Shown: one piece after another, positions 25,261-32,820 of the stretch | Layout: each line of letters opens with the position of its first letter | How positions within the stretch are numbered: position 1 is the stretch's first letter | Source: Elusimicrobia bacterium UBA5214 | GTDB lineage: Bacteria; Elusimicrobiota; UBA5214 | NCBI GenBank assembly: GCA_002412545.1 | Contig: DHVG01000014.1 | Coordinates: forward strand, 32,865 to 96,864 | Length of the DNA: 64,000 bases | Direction of reading: 5' to 3' | Program-made: the position numbers and the translations under genes | The notes under the pieces: model-generated | The model's input: only the letters and a program-made list of their open reading frames with translations | Databases searched by the model: none | Told to the model about the DNA's origin: nothing

Positions 25261-26310
25261 TTACTTCTTCTCGGGAATTTTAGCAGGTGTTTTGGGAGTT
25301 GTTGTTGGTGGACGCCAACCTAAACGAGTCAGAGATATTTCTACCGCATTCCTTACAAAAAGGTCAGGGTCTTCGCGCAATTTTTCTAACTCGGGAATTG
25401 CTTTTTTTTCACCAATATCACCTAAGGCATCCGCCGCTTGGGCACGAAGAAGAACATCCCTATCTTTAAGTAGTTCAAGAGCTACCGGATAGCCCTCTTT
25501 GTTTCCTAACTTACCTAAGGATTGCGCACTGGCTAATCTTACCTTTTTGTCTGTATCCTTGAGTAAAGGGGAAAGAGCATCAATTGCCTCCGGAGAACTA
25601 ATTTTACCTAAAGCGTAGGCAGTCTCGCTACGCAGGCGTGGATTTTCTTCCTTTAACAAAGGGAATAAATCCTTAGTTACACTTTTTTCGCTAATATCGC
25701 CAAGTGCACGGACAGCGATAAGACGCATATCCATATCTTTGTCTTTCAAGCATTCAACTAATGCAGGTATCGCTTCAGTATTTCTTAAAAGTCCTAAAGT
25801 TTGTCCAGCGGCGAAACGTACACCATCATTTGGGTCTTTTAACTTTTTTGTTAACACCCCAGCTACTTTTGGGTCGCCAATATACCCTAGAGCGACGGCA
25901 ACACTTTGGCGTGTTTGAGGGTCAGAGTCGTCAAGGAGGTTGGTTAAAGGTGTAACTGCTTCCCGAGCACGGAGTAAACCTAACGAGTCAACTGCATTAC
26001 GGCGTACCGCGGTGTGAGTATCACTTAAAACTTCAATCAAAGCGCCCACTGCTTTCATTTCTCTACGAAAACCAAGTTCACTTGCTGATTGTTGTCTTAG
26101 AATCGGGTCAGTTGATTTAAGTTGTTTGATTAACTCATCCACTGTTGGTGGTGCTGGCGGTTGCGGAACCACTGCTGGTGGTTGGGGAACCACTGCCGGT
26201 TGTTGCGGAACAACTGCCGGGGTAGGTTTTTCTTGGGCAAAAAGTGGATGAGTAAATAACCAATAACCAATAACCAATAACCAAAAACAACACTTCAGGA
26301 ATTTCTTCAT
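25261..26310 (-). CDS. Secreted HEAT-repeat protein with Pro-rich linker
   Basis: 349 residues. A signal peptide (CFWLLVIGYWLFTHPLFAQ) has its core encoded by a heptanucleotide array. A PAVVPQ-type tandem linker (about residues 30-53) is followed by eight or nine HEAT/PBS-lyase-like repeats of about 31 residues (VRRNAVDSLGLLRAREAVTP, TRQSVAVALGYIGDPKVAGV), then a Pro/Lys tail. Presumably a periplasmic or surface protein-interaction scaffold. The upstream -35/-10 pair at 26421-26450 and the abutting barrel gene suggest a two-gene operon. A second secreted HEAT protein precedes the giant ORF at 34.2 kb. Confidence 0.88.
   Translation of the reverse strand: MKKFLKCCFWLLVIGYWLFTHPLFAQEKPTPAVVPQQPAVVPQPPAVVPQPPAPPTVDELIKQLKSTDPILRQQSASELGFRREMKAVGALIEVLSDTHTAVRRNAVDSLGLLRAREAVTPLTNLLDDSDPQTRQSVAVALGYIGDPKVAGVLTKKLKDPNDGVRFAAGQTLGLLRNTEAIPALVECLKDKDMDMRLIAVRALGDISEKSVTKDLFPLLKEENPRLRSETAYALGKISSPEAIDALSPLLKDTDKKVRLASAQSLGKLGNKEGYPVALELLKDRDVLLRAQAADALGDIGEKKAIPELEKLREDPDLFVRNAVEISLTRLGWRPPTTTPKTPAKIPEKK
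26255..26282. repeat. Heptanucleotide array (AATAACC)x4 encoding a signal-peptide core
   Basis: Four exact AATAACC units. On the minus strand the three reading phases of GGTTATT successively give G-Y-W-L-L-V-I, so the array encodes a hydrophobic run (WLLVIGYWLF). Confidence 0.85.
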
Positions 26311-26420
26311 CCTTTTTCCTCCTTTTTTGAACGCAGAGAATACAGAAAATTCATGTGAATCCGCAGAGACTTTTTTCTGTGTAATCTGCGTTATCTTTTG
26401 TCCGCGGTAATCTACGGATT

Positions 26421-26450
26421 ATTTTAGTATTATTTCATTTTCTTTGTCAA
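26421..26450 (-). promoter_or_regulatory. Predicted sigma70 promoter of the HEAT/barrel operon
   Basis: Minus-strand TTGACA (26450-26445) and TAAAAT (26426-26421) with an 18-bp spacer, about 110 bp before ATG 26310. The rest of the 376-bp gap 26311-26686 holds short dispersed repeats and no gene. Confidence 0.7.
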
Positions 26451-26599
26451 CTCCGTTAGAATTTTTTTTGTAAGTTTTTGCAAATTTCTTTAGTTTCACA
26501 TTGATATCTTTTCCCGGATAAATTTATTATATTATTATAAATAAGATTTCTAATGAGGTCAACCCCGTCCTTTTAAAACAGTTGCTCTCATTTATTATT

Positions 26600-26620
26600 G
26601 GTAGACCATGACCTCTCGGG
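26600..26620. repeat. Nested palindrome copy D (empty, reverse orientation)
   Basis: GGTAGACCATGACCTCTCGGG, the reverse complement of the empty frame seen at 24525 with small changes. It is flanked by GTCAACCCCGTCCTTTT (about 26560) and AAAAAGAGCGGGGTCAAG (about 26665), a degenerate relative of the CCCCGCACC inverted-repeat element. Confidence 0.65.
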
Positions 26621-26686
26621 GGAATTATCTCTATGTTCAATAACAAAACAAATTATACACAGGAAAAAGAGCGGGGTCAAGTGGTT

Positions 26687-28024
26687 CTAATGAAACAGGA
26701 TATAGCGCAAAATGAAAAGTAAAGCAAAAAGATAAAGTATCCAGTGAACCTCTTTCATTTTACCGGTTACCAATTTAAGAAAACAATAGGAAATAAATCC
26801 AAAAGCAATTCCTTCAGTAATACTGAAAGTAAACGGCATAATAATCAAAGTTAAAAATGCCGGTATGGATTCAGTCAGGTCATCCCATTTTATTTTAATT
26901 ACATTTTGTAACATTAAGCTACCAACAATAATCAATGCCGGCGCAGTTACCGGATAAAGAATTTGTCCTTGAGCAATTTGGTAGCCACCACCAATCATTT
27001 TTACTAAGGGAGAAAAAAATAGAGCAAGAAGAAAAAGTAGCCCGGTGACCATGTTGGCTAAACCGGTTCTTCCGCCGCTGGCGACACCAGCCGCACTTTC
27101 GATATAACTGGTAAGTGTAGTTGTTCCTAAAGCAGTACCGAATAATGTGGTTACTCCGTCAGTAAAAAGTGCATATTTTGCTCTTGGCAATTTGCCGTTC
27201 ACCATAAAATTGCCCTGTTCACCGATACCAATAAGTGTGCCTACTGTATCAAATATATCCAAAAATAAAAGAATAAAAATTACTAAAATTAAATCAAATC
27301 TTAAAGCAGCAAAAAGGTTTAACTTCAAAAATGTGGGTGAAAGAGAAGGAGGTAAACTGATTAATCCATAAAATTTAGTTATCCCTAAAGGTATACCCAA
27401 GAGAGCGCTAGTGAGAATTCCCCAGAGGATTGCTCCCTTCACTTTTAAAACCGTAAGCAGAGAAGTAAAAATTATACCGAAAAGACTAAGCATTACTGCT
27501 GGGTTATGTAATTTACCTAAACCTACCAGTGTTCCGGGGATAGAAACGACTATTCCACTCCATTGAAAACCGATAAAAGCAATCAGAAGTCCGATTCCAA
27601 CGGCAATGGCATTTTTTATTGAGTCCGGAACAGCGGCAATAATTTCGTCTTTGAAACCAAACATGAAGAGTAAAGTGCAAATTGTTGCCGAGATAAAATT
27701 TGCTCCTAAAGCCGTCTGCCAAGGTATCCCCATCGCTAAACAAATTGTATAGACAAAGAAAAAATTGTGTCCCATCCCCGGGGCTAAGGCAATCGGATAA
27801 TTAGCCAGTAAACCCATCATAAAAGTTGCTAATGCACTCGCCAGACAGGTAGCAACCATTACACTTCCGAAGTCCATACCAGCCAAAGATAACACTGCTG
27901 GTTGGACAAAAATGATATAAGCCATAGTCATAAAAGTAGTAACTCCAGCGATCGTTTCCTGACGGAAATTAGTATTTGTCTGTTTAAGTTGAAAAAATTT
28001 TTCTAACATTTTATTTTTCGCCAA
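26687..28024 (-). CDS. NCS2 family purine permease (AzgA/PbuG-like)
   Basis: 445 residues with 12-14 membrane segments. Family markers: EIIAGVTTF-type opening (ETIAGVTTFMTMAYIIFVQP), NYPIALAPGMGHNFFF, DSIKNAIAVGIGLLIAFIG, LFLDIFDTVGTLIGIGEQGNF and TTTLTSYIESAAGVASGGRTGL. This points to a guanine/hypoxanthine/adenine proton symporter in the inner membrane. The canonical APGMGLNA loop has H-N-F in place of L-N-A, which may affect selectivity. Transcribed alone as far as can be seen. Confidence 0.92.
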   Translation of the reverse strand: MAKNKMLEKFFQLKQTNTNFRQETIAGVTTFMTMAYIIFVQPAVLSLAGMDFGSVMVATCLASALATFMMGLLANYPIALAPGMGHNFFFVYTICLAMGIPWQTALGANFISATICTLLFMFGFKDEIIAAVPDSIKNAIAVGIGLLIAFIGFQWSGIVVSIPGTLVGLGKLHNPAVMLSLFGIIFTSLLTVLKVKGAILWGILTSALLGIPLGITKFYGLISLPPSLSPTFLKLNLFAALRFDLILVIFILLFLDIFDTVGTLIGIGEQGNFMVNGKLPRAKYALFTDGVTTLFGTALGTTTLTSYIESAAGVASGGRTGLANMVTGLLFLLALFFSPLVKMIGGGYQIAQGQILYPVTAPALIIVGSLMLQNVIKIKWDDLTESIPAFLTLIIMPFTFSITEGIAFGFISYCFLKLVTGKMKEVHWILYLFALLFILRYILFH

Positions 28025-28091
28025 ATCGCAAAATACCGCTAAACCGCCAAGTTTTTTTCTTTACTAATCACCTAACCACCTAGTCACTATT

Positions 28092-29402
28092 TTAGTTTAT
28101 CCCGGTGTTTTCCAAGGAATAGATTACCAATCCAGTCGGCACTTTTGGGTAGAAATAGGTTGATTTTTCCGGCATTATTTCACCAGTTTGAGCGAATGTT
28201 TTTAAAATATTTGCTTTCGGTGAAGAGTAAAAGAAAACAATTTTACCTTTACCTTTGTTGACTAATTTTATTGCTTCTTCAGCATTCTGGGTATAAATTA
28301 AATCCTCCTTTTCTACATCTTTCAGGAAAAATTGATGTAAGATGGCTACCGGCAATTGCCGGTAAGTAAGTGAACTTTGCGGAAGTAAGTCCTTGATGAC
28401 TTCTTTTCCTTCATTTTTTAATTTAAGGAGATAATATTTATCCCGGAAATAGAGAGCGATATTTTCTTCCAATTGCAAGAACATTTCTTTTTTGTCTTTT
28501 AAAAGAGTAAAAGAAAAATATTTTTCTTTCTCTTTTTTCCATTTTTCCCACTTCCTACCTCCCACTTCCTCCAATGTTTTGTTCGGAGTCCGACTATCGT
28601 CGGACCACTTTCCCTTAATTACCCGGTAGGTAGGAAGCATCAGTAAACCTTCCTCTTCAAGAGGACAAAGATAAGTCAAGATTTTCGCTGATGGCTGATG
28701 GCTATTGGCTAATGGCTGTTCGTGGAAATAGGCAAGCGCAGTTTCATAACGGTGATGACCATCAGCGATATACAAATTTTTGCTCGCAAGAACTCTTTGG
28801 AGAAGAGAAATTTTTTCTTTATCAGTTATTTGCCAGATTTGATGTTTCATCCCATCCGAATCAGTAAATTGAGTGATGGGTTTCTTTCTTTTTTCTTGTG
28901 CAAGTAAAGAAGCAATCTTTTTCTCTTTATCAGAGAATAAAACAAAAATCGGGCTAATGTTCGCTTTCAAATGAGATAAAAGTTGTAAACGGTCAAGTTT
29001 GGGTTTAAGGAAAGTTTTCTCGTGGCGATGGATACTTTTTCCCCAAGGGGTAAGTTCAAGAACAGCAAAAAAACCGGTACGGGAAAATTTTTTTCCACTC
29101 AGTGGACTTGAAATGACTGGATAAATAAAATCCTGCTGGTATAGATAAAAAGTTGGTTTCTCTTCCTGGACTAAAATTTTTCTTCTTAGCCAATCCTGAT
29201 ATATTTTTTTTGCTTTTTCGTATTTTGTGGGAGATTTTCCTTGAGGTAATTCTAAACGAATAATGTTTGCTGGATGTAAATGGTAATAATATTTTTGTTC
29301 TTCCGGAAGGATAATATCATATGGTGGGCAAATCACTCTATTTAGAGATTTTATTTTTTTTAGATTATACCTTAATCCAAGAAAAGGATAAATTTTTGCC
29401 AT
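28092..29402 (-). CDS. DUF1015 family protein
   Basis: 436 residues. DUF1015 signatures: ICPPYDIILPEEQKYYY, HPANIIRLELPQGK, FFAVLELTPWGKSIHRHEKTF and the highly conserved LYIADGHHRYETALAY. A kinase-like or serine-modifying role has been proposed for relatives but is unsettled. Two repeats lie in frame: a heptanucleotide array (28688-28722, encoding EQPLANSHQPSA) and a GTCCGAC/GTCGGAC palindrome (28588-28605, encoding SDDSRT). ATG 29402 is 3 nt after the TPR gene stop. Confidence 0.9.
   Translation of the reverse strand: MAKIYPFLGLRYNLKKIKSLNRVICPPYDIILPEEQKYYYHLHPANIIRLELPQGKSPTKYEKAKKIYQDWLRRKILVQEEKPTFYLYQQDFIYPVISSPLSGKKFSRTGFFAVLELTPWGKSIHRHEKTFLKPKLDRLQLLSHLKANISPIFVLFSDKEKKIASLLAQEKRKKPITQFTDSDGMKHQIWQITDKEKISLLQRVLASKNLYIADGHHRYETALAYFHEQPLANSHQPSAKILTYLCPLEEEGLLMLPTYRVIKGKWSDDSRTPNKTLEEVGGRKWEKWKKEKEKYFSFTLLKDKKEMFLQLEENIALYFRDKYYLLKLKNEGKEVIKDLLPQSSLTYRQLPVAILHQFFLKDVEKEDLIYTQNAEEAIKLVNKGKGKIVFFYSSPKANILKTFAQTGEIMPEKSTYFYPKVPTGLVIYSLENTGIN
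28688..28722. repeat. Heptanucleotide array inside the DUF1015 gene
   Basis: CTGATGG-CTGATGG-CTATTGG-CTAATGG-CTGTTCG. The same words as in the intergenic arrays at 19916 and 30849. Here the frame stays open. Confidence 0.8.
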
Positions 29403-29405
29403 TTT

Positions 29406-30761
29406 CTAAGTTAAAGTTTTCCTTTCTGTCGGCATACGGAGATGTAAAATTTTGTATCGGCGATAAAAATAAATTAACAGTATTAAAATTGATGCTAAAA
29501 GAATATAAAAATAAATTTTCCCGGAACGGAACAGACAGTAAACCCGGAATTTTAAAGGATACGAGAGATTATTTTTTAAACCCAATTTTTTCGCTTCCTG
29601 AAGGTTTTCGTATGCCTGCTGGTATTGACCTAAATAACTTAGTATTTGAGATAATTCCTGATAGGTTTCGGCTTGTTGATTTGACTCTTTTGCGTAAAGA
29701 AGATATTTTTCATAATATTCTCGTGCTTGTTGATAGAGTTTATTTTCCCGGTAATATTTACCGAGAAGAAGAAAAACCTGATTATACTTTTTTTCTTTAT
29801 CTAATTCTAAAACTCGCAAGTAATATTTTTCTGCTTTTTGCCAATTGTTTTCTTCACGGTAAATCCCGGCTAAAAGGAATAAAATTTGTAAATTCTCCGG
29901 CACAAATCCAAGACTTTTCTGCCAATATTTTTTTGTCTCCAAATAATCTTTCTTATTGTAAGCAATTTTACCTAAACGAGCATAAATTTCACTTAAACGT
30001 AATTTAATTTTTTTCTTCGGACTTTCCTGAAAAATTTCTTCGTATAAAATTGACGCTTTTTGGTATTTGCCTTGCTTCAATAGTTTTTCCGCTTTTTCTA
30101 TCTTTTCTTCAATGGTTAACTTTCTTATTTCCTCTTTGTAGATTCTACTTTTTTCCGGATAAATTAGAACCATCTCTTTATAAATTTTTATTGCCTGCGG
30201 ATAATTTTTTTGCTTGACAAATTTCTCAGCTAATAAACGGTATGCTTTTTCTTCCAATAGAACATTGACAAGATATTTTTTTTGGTCAATTTCTTTAACT
30301 TCTTTAAGATAACCAATTGTTTTTTCATATTCGCCGAGTGAAAAATATTTATCAGCAAGTTTAATTTCTGTTTCTACAAGTAGGAGTTTGATTTTTTCAA
30401 GATATTCATCCCGCAGAATATCTTTACGGGATTCATCTTCCAAATTTGATGCAGATCCGTTCTCCGTAGTTCCAGCCTTCGCAGCCGCTTCGGCAGAGTA
30501 GGCACTACGAAGGATGAATTGAAGTGTATCTTTCAAAATTTGGATTGCTTCTTCATCTTTACCTTGCGCAAGTAAAGTTTCAGCAAGATGATACTTTATT
30601 TCTAATGGGTTAGTTTTTTTTACCGGAGCAGATACCCCTCGTCCTGGTTGTTCGTCTTTTCTGACCAGTTGGGTTTTCCCTGCGCAACCGACCGAGATAG
30701 CGGTTAGCAATGAAGTGAAAAGCAAGGGATAAAAAGTAAAAAAAGAAATATCTTTTTTCAT
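29406..30761 (-). CDS. TPR-repeat lipoprotein with C-terminal membrane helix
   Basis: 451 residues. The N-terminal signal has a lipobox near AISVGC. At least eight tetratricopeptide-like repeats follow (HLAETLLAQGKDEEAIQILK, KADKYFSLGEYEKTIGYLKE, KNYPQAIKIYKEMVLIYPEK, NWQKAEKYYLRVLELDKEKK). A C-terminal helix (IYFYILLASILILLIYFYRR) may span a membrane. The segment RSAYSAEAAAKAGTTENGSA, about 85-105, interrupts the first TPR. It is encoded by a hairpin repeat (CGTAGT...ACTACG, 30465-30509), so it is an in-frame insertion. Likely a scaffold in envelope assembly. Confidence 0.85.
   Translation of the reverse strand: MKKDISFFTFYPLLFTSLLTAISVGCAGKTQLVRKDEQPGRGVSAPVKKTNPLEIKYHLAETLLAQGKDEEAIQILKDTLQFILRSAYSAEAAAKAGTTENGSASNLEDESRKDILRDEYLEKIKLLLVETEIKLADKYFSLGEYEKTIGYLKEVKEIDQKKYLVNVLLEEKAYRLLAEKFVKQKNYPQAIKIYKEMVLIYPEKSRIYKEEIRKLTIEEKIEKAEKLLKQGKYQKASILYEEIFQESPKKKIKLRLSEIYARLGKIAYNKKDYLETKKYWQKSLGFVPENLQILFLLAGIYREENNWQKAEKYYLRVLELDKEKKYNQVFLLLGKYYRENKLYQQAREYYEKYLLYAKESNQQAETYQELSQILSYLGQYQQAYENLQEAKKLGLKNNLSYPLKFRVYCLFRSGKIYFYILLASILILLIYFYRRYKILHLRMPTERKTLT
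30465..30509. repeat. Hairpin repeat inserted in frame in the TPR gene
   Basis: CGTAGT (30465) pairs with ACTACG (30504-30509); an inner GCCG-ctt-CGGC stem lies at 30484-30494. It encodes low-complexity Ala/Ser residues unlike the surrounding TPRs. Confidence 0.6.
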
Positions 30762-30789
30762 ATATTTTTTGAAAAGGTGGACAGAAAAT

Positions 30790-30817
30790 ATTATAATTAA
30801 ATTATCCTAAAAATCAA
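30790..30817 (-). promoter_or_regulatory. Predicted sigma70 promoter of the TPR-DUF1015 operon
   Basis: Minus-strand TTGATT (30817-30812) and TATAAT (30795-30790) with a 16-bp spacer, 29 bp before ATG 30761. Confidence 0.65.
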
Positions 30818-30848
30818 GTCCAAGTTAAAAACAGCGAAGAATTTTTTT

Positions 30849-30897
30849 GCCATTAGCCATCAGCCATTGGCTAATGGCTAAAGGCGAATGGCTAAAA
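30849..30897. repeat. Heptanucleotide array supplying the smpB start
   Basis: GCCATTA-GCCATCA-GCCATTG then inverted GCTAATG-GCTAAAG-GCGAATG-GCTAAAA. The ATG of smpB (30888) is part of the sixth unit, and the array can form a hairpin just before the start codon. Confidence 0.8.
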
Positions 30898-31355
30898 AAA
30901 TGAAAACTATTGCTACTAATCGTAAAGCATATCATTACTACGAAATCTTAGAAACACTGGAAGCAGGAATTGAACTTTCCGGCAGTGAAGTAAAATCCTG
31001 TCGTTTAGGTAAAATTGACCTGCGGGATAGTTTCGCCTATATTGACAGAAACGAAATTATTGCCTATAATATTTACATCGCTCCTTACGCACAAGCAGGG
31101 ATTGCCAAATTTCGTGGGGAACCGCGGCGAAAACGTAAACTTCTTCTCCATCGGCAAGAAATTAACCGTTTAATTGGTCAAGTCAGTCAGAAAGGTTTTA
31201 CCCTTATTCCCTTAGAACTATATTTCAAGAATAGTTGGGCAAAAGTTAAACTTGGTTTAGCGAAAAGAAAAAAAATATACGACAAACGTGAAATTCTCCG
31301 TCAGCGTGACCTGGAAAGAGAGATGCGCAGCTCTTTGAAAGAAAAAACTCGTTAA
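30888..31355 (+). CDS. smpB: SmpB, tmRNA-binding protein
   Basis: 155 residues. The SmpB OB-fold is clear: ATNRKAYHYYEILETLEAGI, LSGSEVKSCRLGKIDLRDSF, YNIYIAPYAQAG, RKRKLLLHRQEI and the C-terminal KVKLGLAKRKKIYDKREILR that decodes in the A site. It binds tmRNA and rescues stalled ribosomes. The ssrA gene begins about 180 bp downstream on the same strand. ATG 30888 is embedded in a heptanucleotide array with only a weak AAAGGCG site; ATG 30900 is an alternative start. Confidence 0.96.
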   Translation: MAKKMKTIATNRKAYHYYEILETLEAGIELSGSEVKSCRLGKIDLRDSFAYIDRNEIIAYNIYIAPYAQAGIAKFRGEPRRKRKLLLHRQEINRLIGQVSQKGFTLIPLELYFKNSWAKVKLGLAKRKKIYDKREILRQRDLEREMRSSLKEKTR

Positions 31356-31383
31356 GTTCCTCTTGAAGATAAGGGGGCAGTGA

Positions 31384-31540
31384 CCCCGCACCTTTCAGGC
31401 ATCAGCAACTTTTCTTAGGTAAATTGTTTTTGGTGGTTTTTGGAAATTGAAGGAGCAAACTTTTAGTTTTGGGTAGCAAAATTTTAGCAATTTGTCGCTG
31501 AAGAAAAAAAACAAACTGACTATGCCTGAAAGGTGCGGGG
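31384..31540. mobile_element. Terminal-inverted-repeat element ending on the tmRNA 5' end
   Basis: Perfect 19-bp ends, CCCCGCACCTTTCAGGCAT (31384-31402) and its reverse complement (31522-31540), enclose a 119-bp AT-rich interior without a convincing ORF. The last four G of the right end are the first four bases of tmRNA. The left flank (GGGGCAGTGA) resembles the tmRNA start (GGGGCTGA), which may reflect a target duplication. The first 12 bp of the ends are shared with 24410-24492, and a lone half-site (ACCCCGCACCA) is at 32382. Confidence 0.7.
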
Positions 31541-31913
31541 CTGAACAGGGCTCGACAGGGATATTGAAGGTTAAGACTGCAGGTCGTGGTTGGTCGAAGG
31601 GCCACGTCAAAAATCGACCATTTATCTAAAACGCTGAATATACTCCAGCGTACGCTACTGCTTAACTCCGACGATTCGTCGGAGTTAAGTAGCCGGTCTT
31701 TCTTTCTTCGCCTAAGGGAAAGAAAAGACCTCAAGAATTAGGCTGGTCCGGAAAGATTAGTCTTGGTCTTACCGGATGAGAATGTCAATCAAGGCTGGTA
31801 AATAGTTAAACCTGACGATAGGTGTTACTATTTACGAGAAGAAAATACCGTCTAAACCTGTAGATGTCTAACTGGAATTTCTCTGGACAGGGGTTCGATT
31901 CCCCTCAGCTCCA
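31537..31913 (+). ncRNA. ssrA: Transfer-messenger RNA (tmRNA)
   Basis: The tRNA-like domain is complete. 5' GGGGCUG pairs with 3' CAGCUCC, followed by discriminator A; CCA is not encoded. The T-arm is CAGGGGTTCGATTCCCCT, and the 5' GCTGAACAGGG...CTCGACAGGG block is typical. The messenger part reads GCT-GAA-TAT-ACT-CCA-GCG-TAC-GCT-ACT-GCT-TAA (31633-31665), giving the tag AEYTPAYATA, possibly with a preceding Asn. A 14-bp hairpin starts at the tag stop (31661-31689). It is one gene away from smpB. Confidence 0.95.
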
Positions 31914-31949
31914 CTTTTTGCTCTGCAAAAAGTGACCCTGAGAAATGAA

Positions 31950-32231
31950 ATGACGAAGGGCCTAAATTCTGTATGGTTCGTTTACATTGTACAATGTAAG
32001 GATGATTCCTATTATGTAGGAATTACGAATGACTTGAATAATCGCATTTTGATTCATAATTTAGGTAAAGGACCAGATTATACGAGAAGACGTCGTCCGG
32101 TAAAGTTGGTCTACTATGAAAAGTTAGAGAGTAAATCTAAAGCGAGAAAACGCGAAATAGAAATTAAAGGTTGGCGAAGAGAAAAGAAAGAAAACTTGGT
32201 CAGGTTTGGACATTCATTAAGGGGCGAGTAG
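31950..32231 (+). CDS. GIY-YIG nuclease-domain protein
   Basis: About 93 residues and essentially one domain: WFVYIVQCKDDSYYVGITND carries the GIY-YIG variant (VYI/YVG). It is followed by RILIHNLGKGPDYTRRRRPV and a C-terminal ARKREIEIKGWRREKKE segment, as in the YhbQ/COG2827 family. I prefer ATG 31950; a GTG at 31932 is also in frame. It lies between tmRNA and tRNA-Leu in a stretch with partial tRNA sequences, so it may have arrived with mobile DNA. Role unclear. Confidence 0.88.
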   Translation: MTKGLNSVWFVYIVQCKDDSYYVGITNDLNNRILIHNLGKGPDYTRRRRPVKLVYYEKLESKSKARKREIEIKGWRREKKENLVRFGHSLRGE

Positions 32232-32242
32232 ATAGATACTGT

Positions 32243-32378
32243 GCCCTGATGCTGGAATTGGTGGGTGTGTCCCACAGCATTTAAAATTTGTGCGTTGGAC
32301 GTGTGGTCCCGTAGAACGGGATAAACTCCATTGGCAAACACGTCCCGCCCTTTTTGCCCTCGTGGCGGAACTGGTAGA
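32243..32378 (+). other. tRNA-Leu-like debris or unknown structured RNA
   Basis: GCCCTGATGCTGGAATTGGT (32243) and GCCCTCGTGGCGGAACTGGT (32356-32375) both look like 5' ends of tRNA-Leu, but neither has a matching 3' half or a T-arm. The first region instead folds into ATGCT/AGCAT stacked on GTGGG-TGTGT-CCCAC (32249-32280), then GGACGTGT/ACACGTCC (32297-32344) enclosing TCCCGT-aga-ACGGGA. The second is cut off by a CCCCGCACC half-site. I see no protein gene here. Confidence 0.45.
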
Positions 32379-32413
32379 TTCACCCCGCACCATTTACAAT
32401 CCGTTGAAGCATT

Positions 32414-32496
32414 GGGCGTGTGGCGGAATGGCAGACGCGTTAGGTTCAGGACCTAATGGCTGTATGGCCGTGGAGGTTCAAATCCTCTCACGCCCA
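32414..32496 (+). tRNA. tRNA-Leu (anticodon CAG)
   Basis: Acceptor stem GGGCGTG/CACGCCC; D-loop GGCGGAATGGCAGACGCG; anticodon stem TTAGG/CCTAA with loop TTCAGGA (CAG at 32447-32449); long class II variable arm TGGCTGTATGGCC; T-arm GAGGTTCAAATCCTC; discriminator A. CCA is not encoded. Confidence 0.96.
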
Positions 32497-32659
32497 TAGG
32501 AGAAGTGGGAAAGTGATAAGCAGGAGAGCGGGGAAGCGGTAAGTTGCTTAATTTCTTTTTGCGCTTATGCGGAGATTTTTATCCGCAGAAATCTGTGTGT
32601 ATTATCTGTCTGAATCCGCGCATAAATCTGTCTGAATCGTTTTATTTGAAAAAAAGTCC

Positions 32660-32687
32660 TTGACAAAATGTAAAAAATGATTATAAT
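32660..32687 (+). promoter_or_regulatory. Sigma70 promoter upstream of the c-di-GMP riboswitch
   Basis: TTGACA (32660-32665), 16-bp spacer, TATAAT (32682-32687). Transcription would begin near 32694, about 12 nt before the aptamer. Region 32497-32659 holds only short dispersed repeats (ATCCGC and CTGTCTGAATC words). Confidence 0.85.
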
Positions 32688-32705
32688 GTTTAGTAGAAGT
32701 TTTAC

Positions 32706-32817
32706 GATAAGAGCAAACTCCGCGAAATCGGAGGACGCAAAGCCGCGACACTGACTGGGTAGGTTAGGTAATTGAGGTGGCCCTAACCACCTAAAAGTGG
32801 GTTGGGTTGCCGAAAAG
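32706..32817 (+). promoter_or_regulatory. Cyclic di-GMP-I (GEMM) riboswitch
   Basis: GAGCAAACTCCGCGAAA opens the aptamer. CTCCG...CGGAG forms the stem capped by a GAAA-type loop. GGACGCAAAGCC is the hallmark ligand-pocket segment, and GGGTTGCCGAA closes the second arm, with an inner GGTTAGG/CCTAACC hairpin. The final GCCGAAAAGGAA runs into the ribosome site (AAGGA) of the gene at 32821, so c-di-GMP binding could gate translation as well as transcription. Confidence 0.88.
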
Positions 32818-32820
32818 GAA

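Noticed and set aside
31395..31734. Minus-strand ORFs of 71 and 110 codons
   Set aside because: They lie across the inverted-repeat element and the tmRNA gene and show no domain or ribosome site.
32243..32345. A functional second tRNA-Leu
   Set aside because: The acceptor 3' strand and T-arm are missing, and the anticodon-like TTTAAAA loop sits on a stem with a bulge and a wobble pair.
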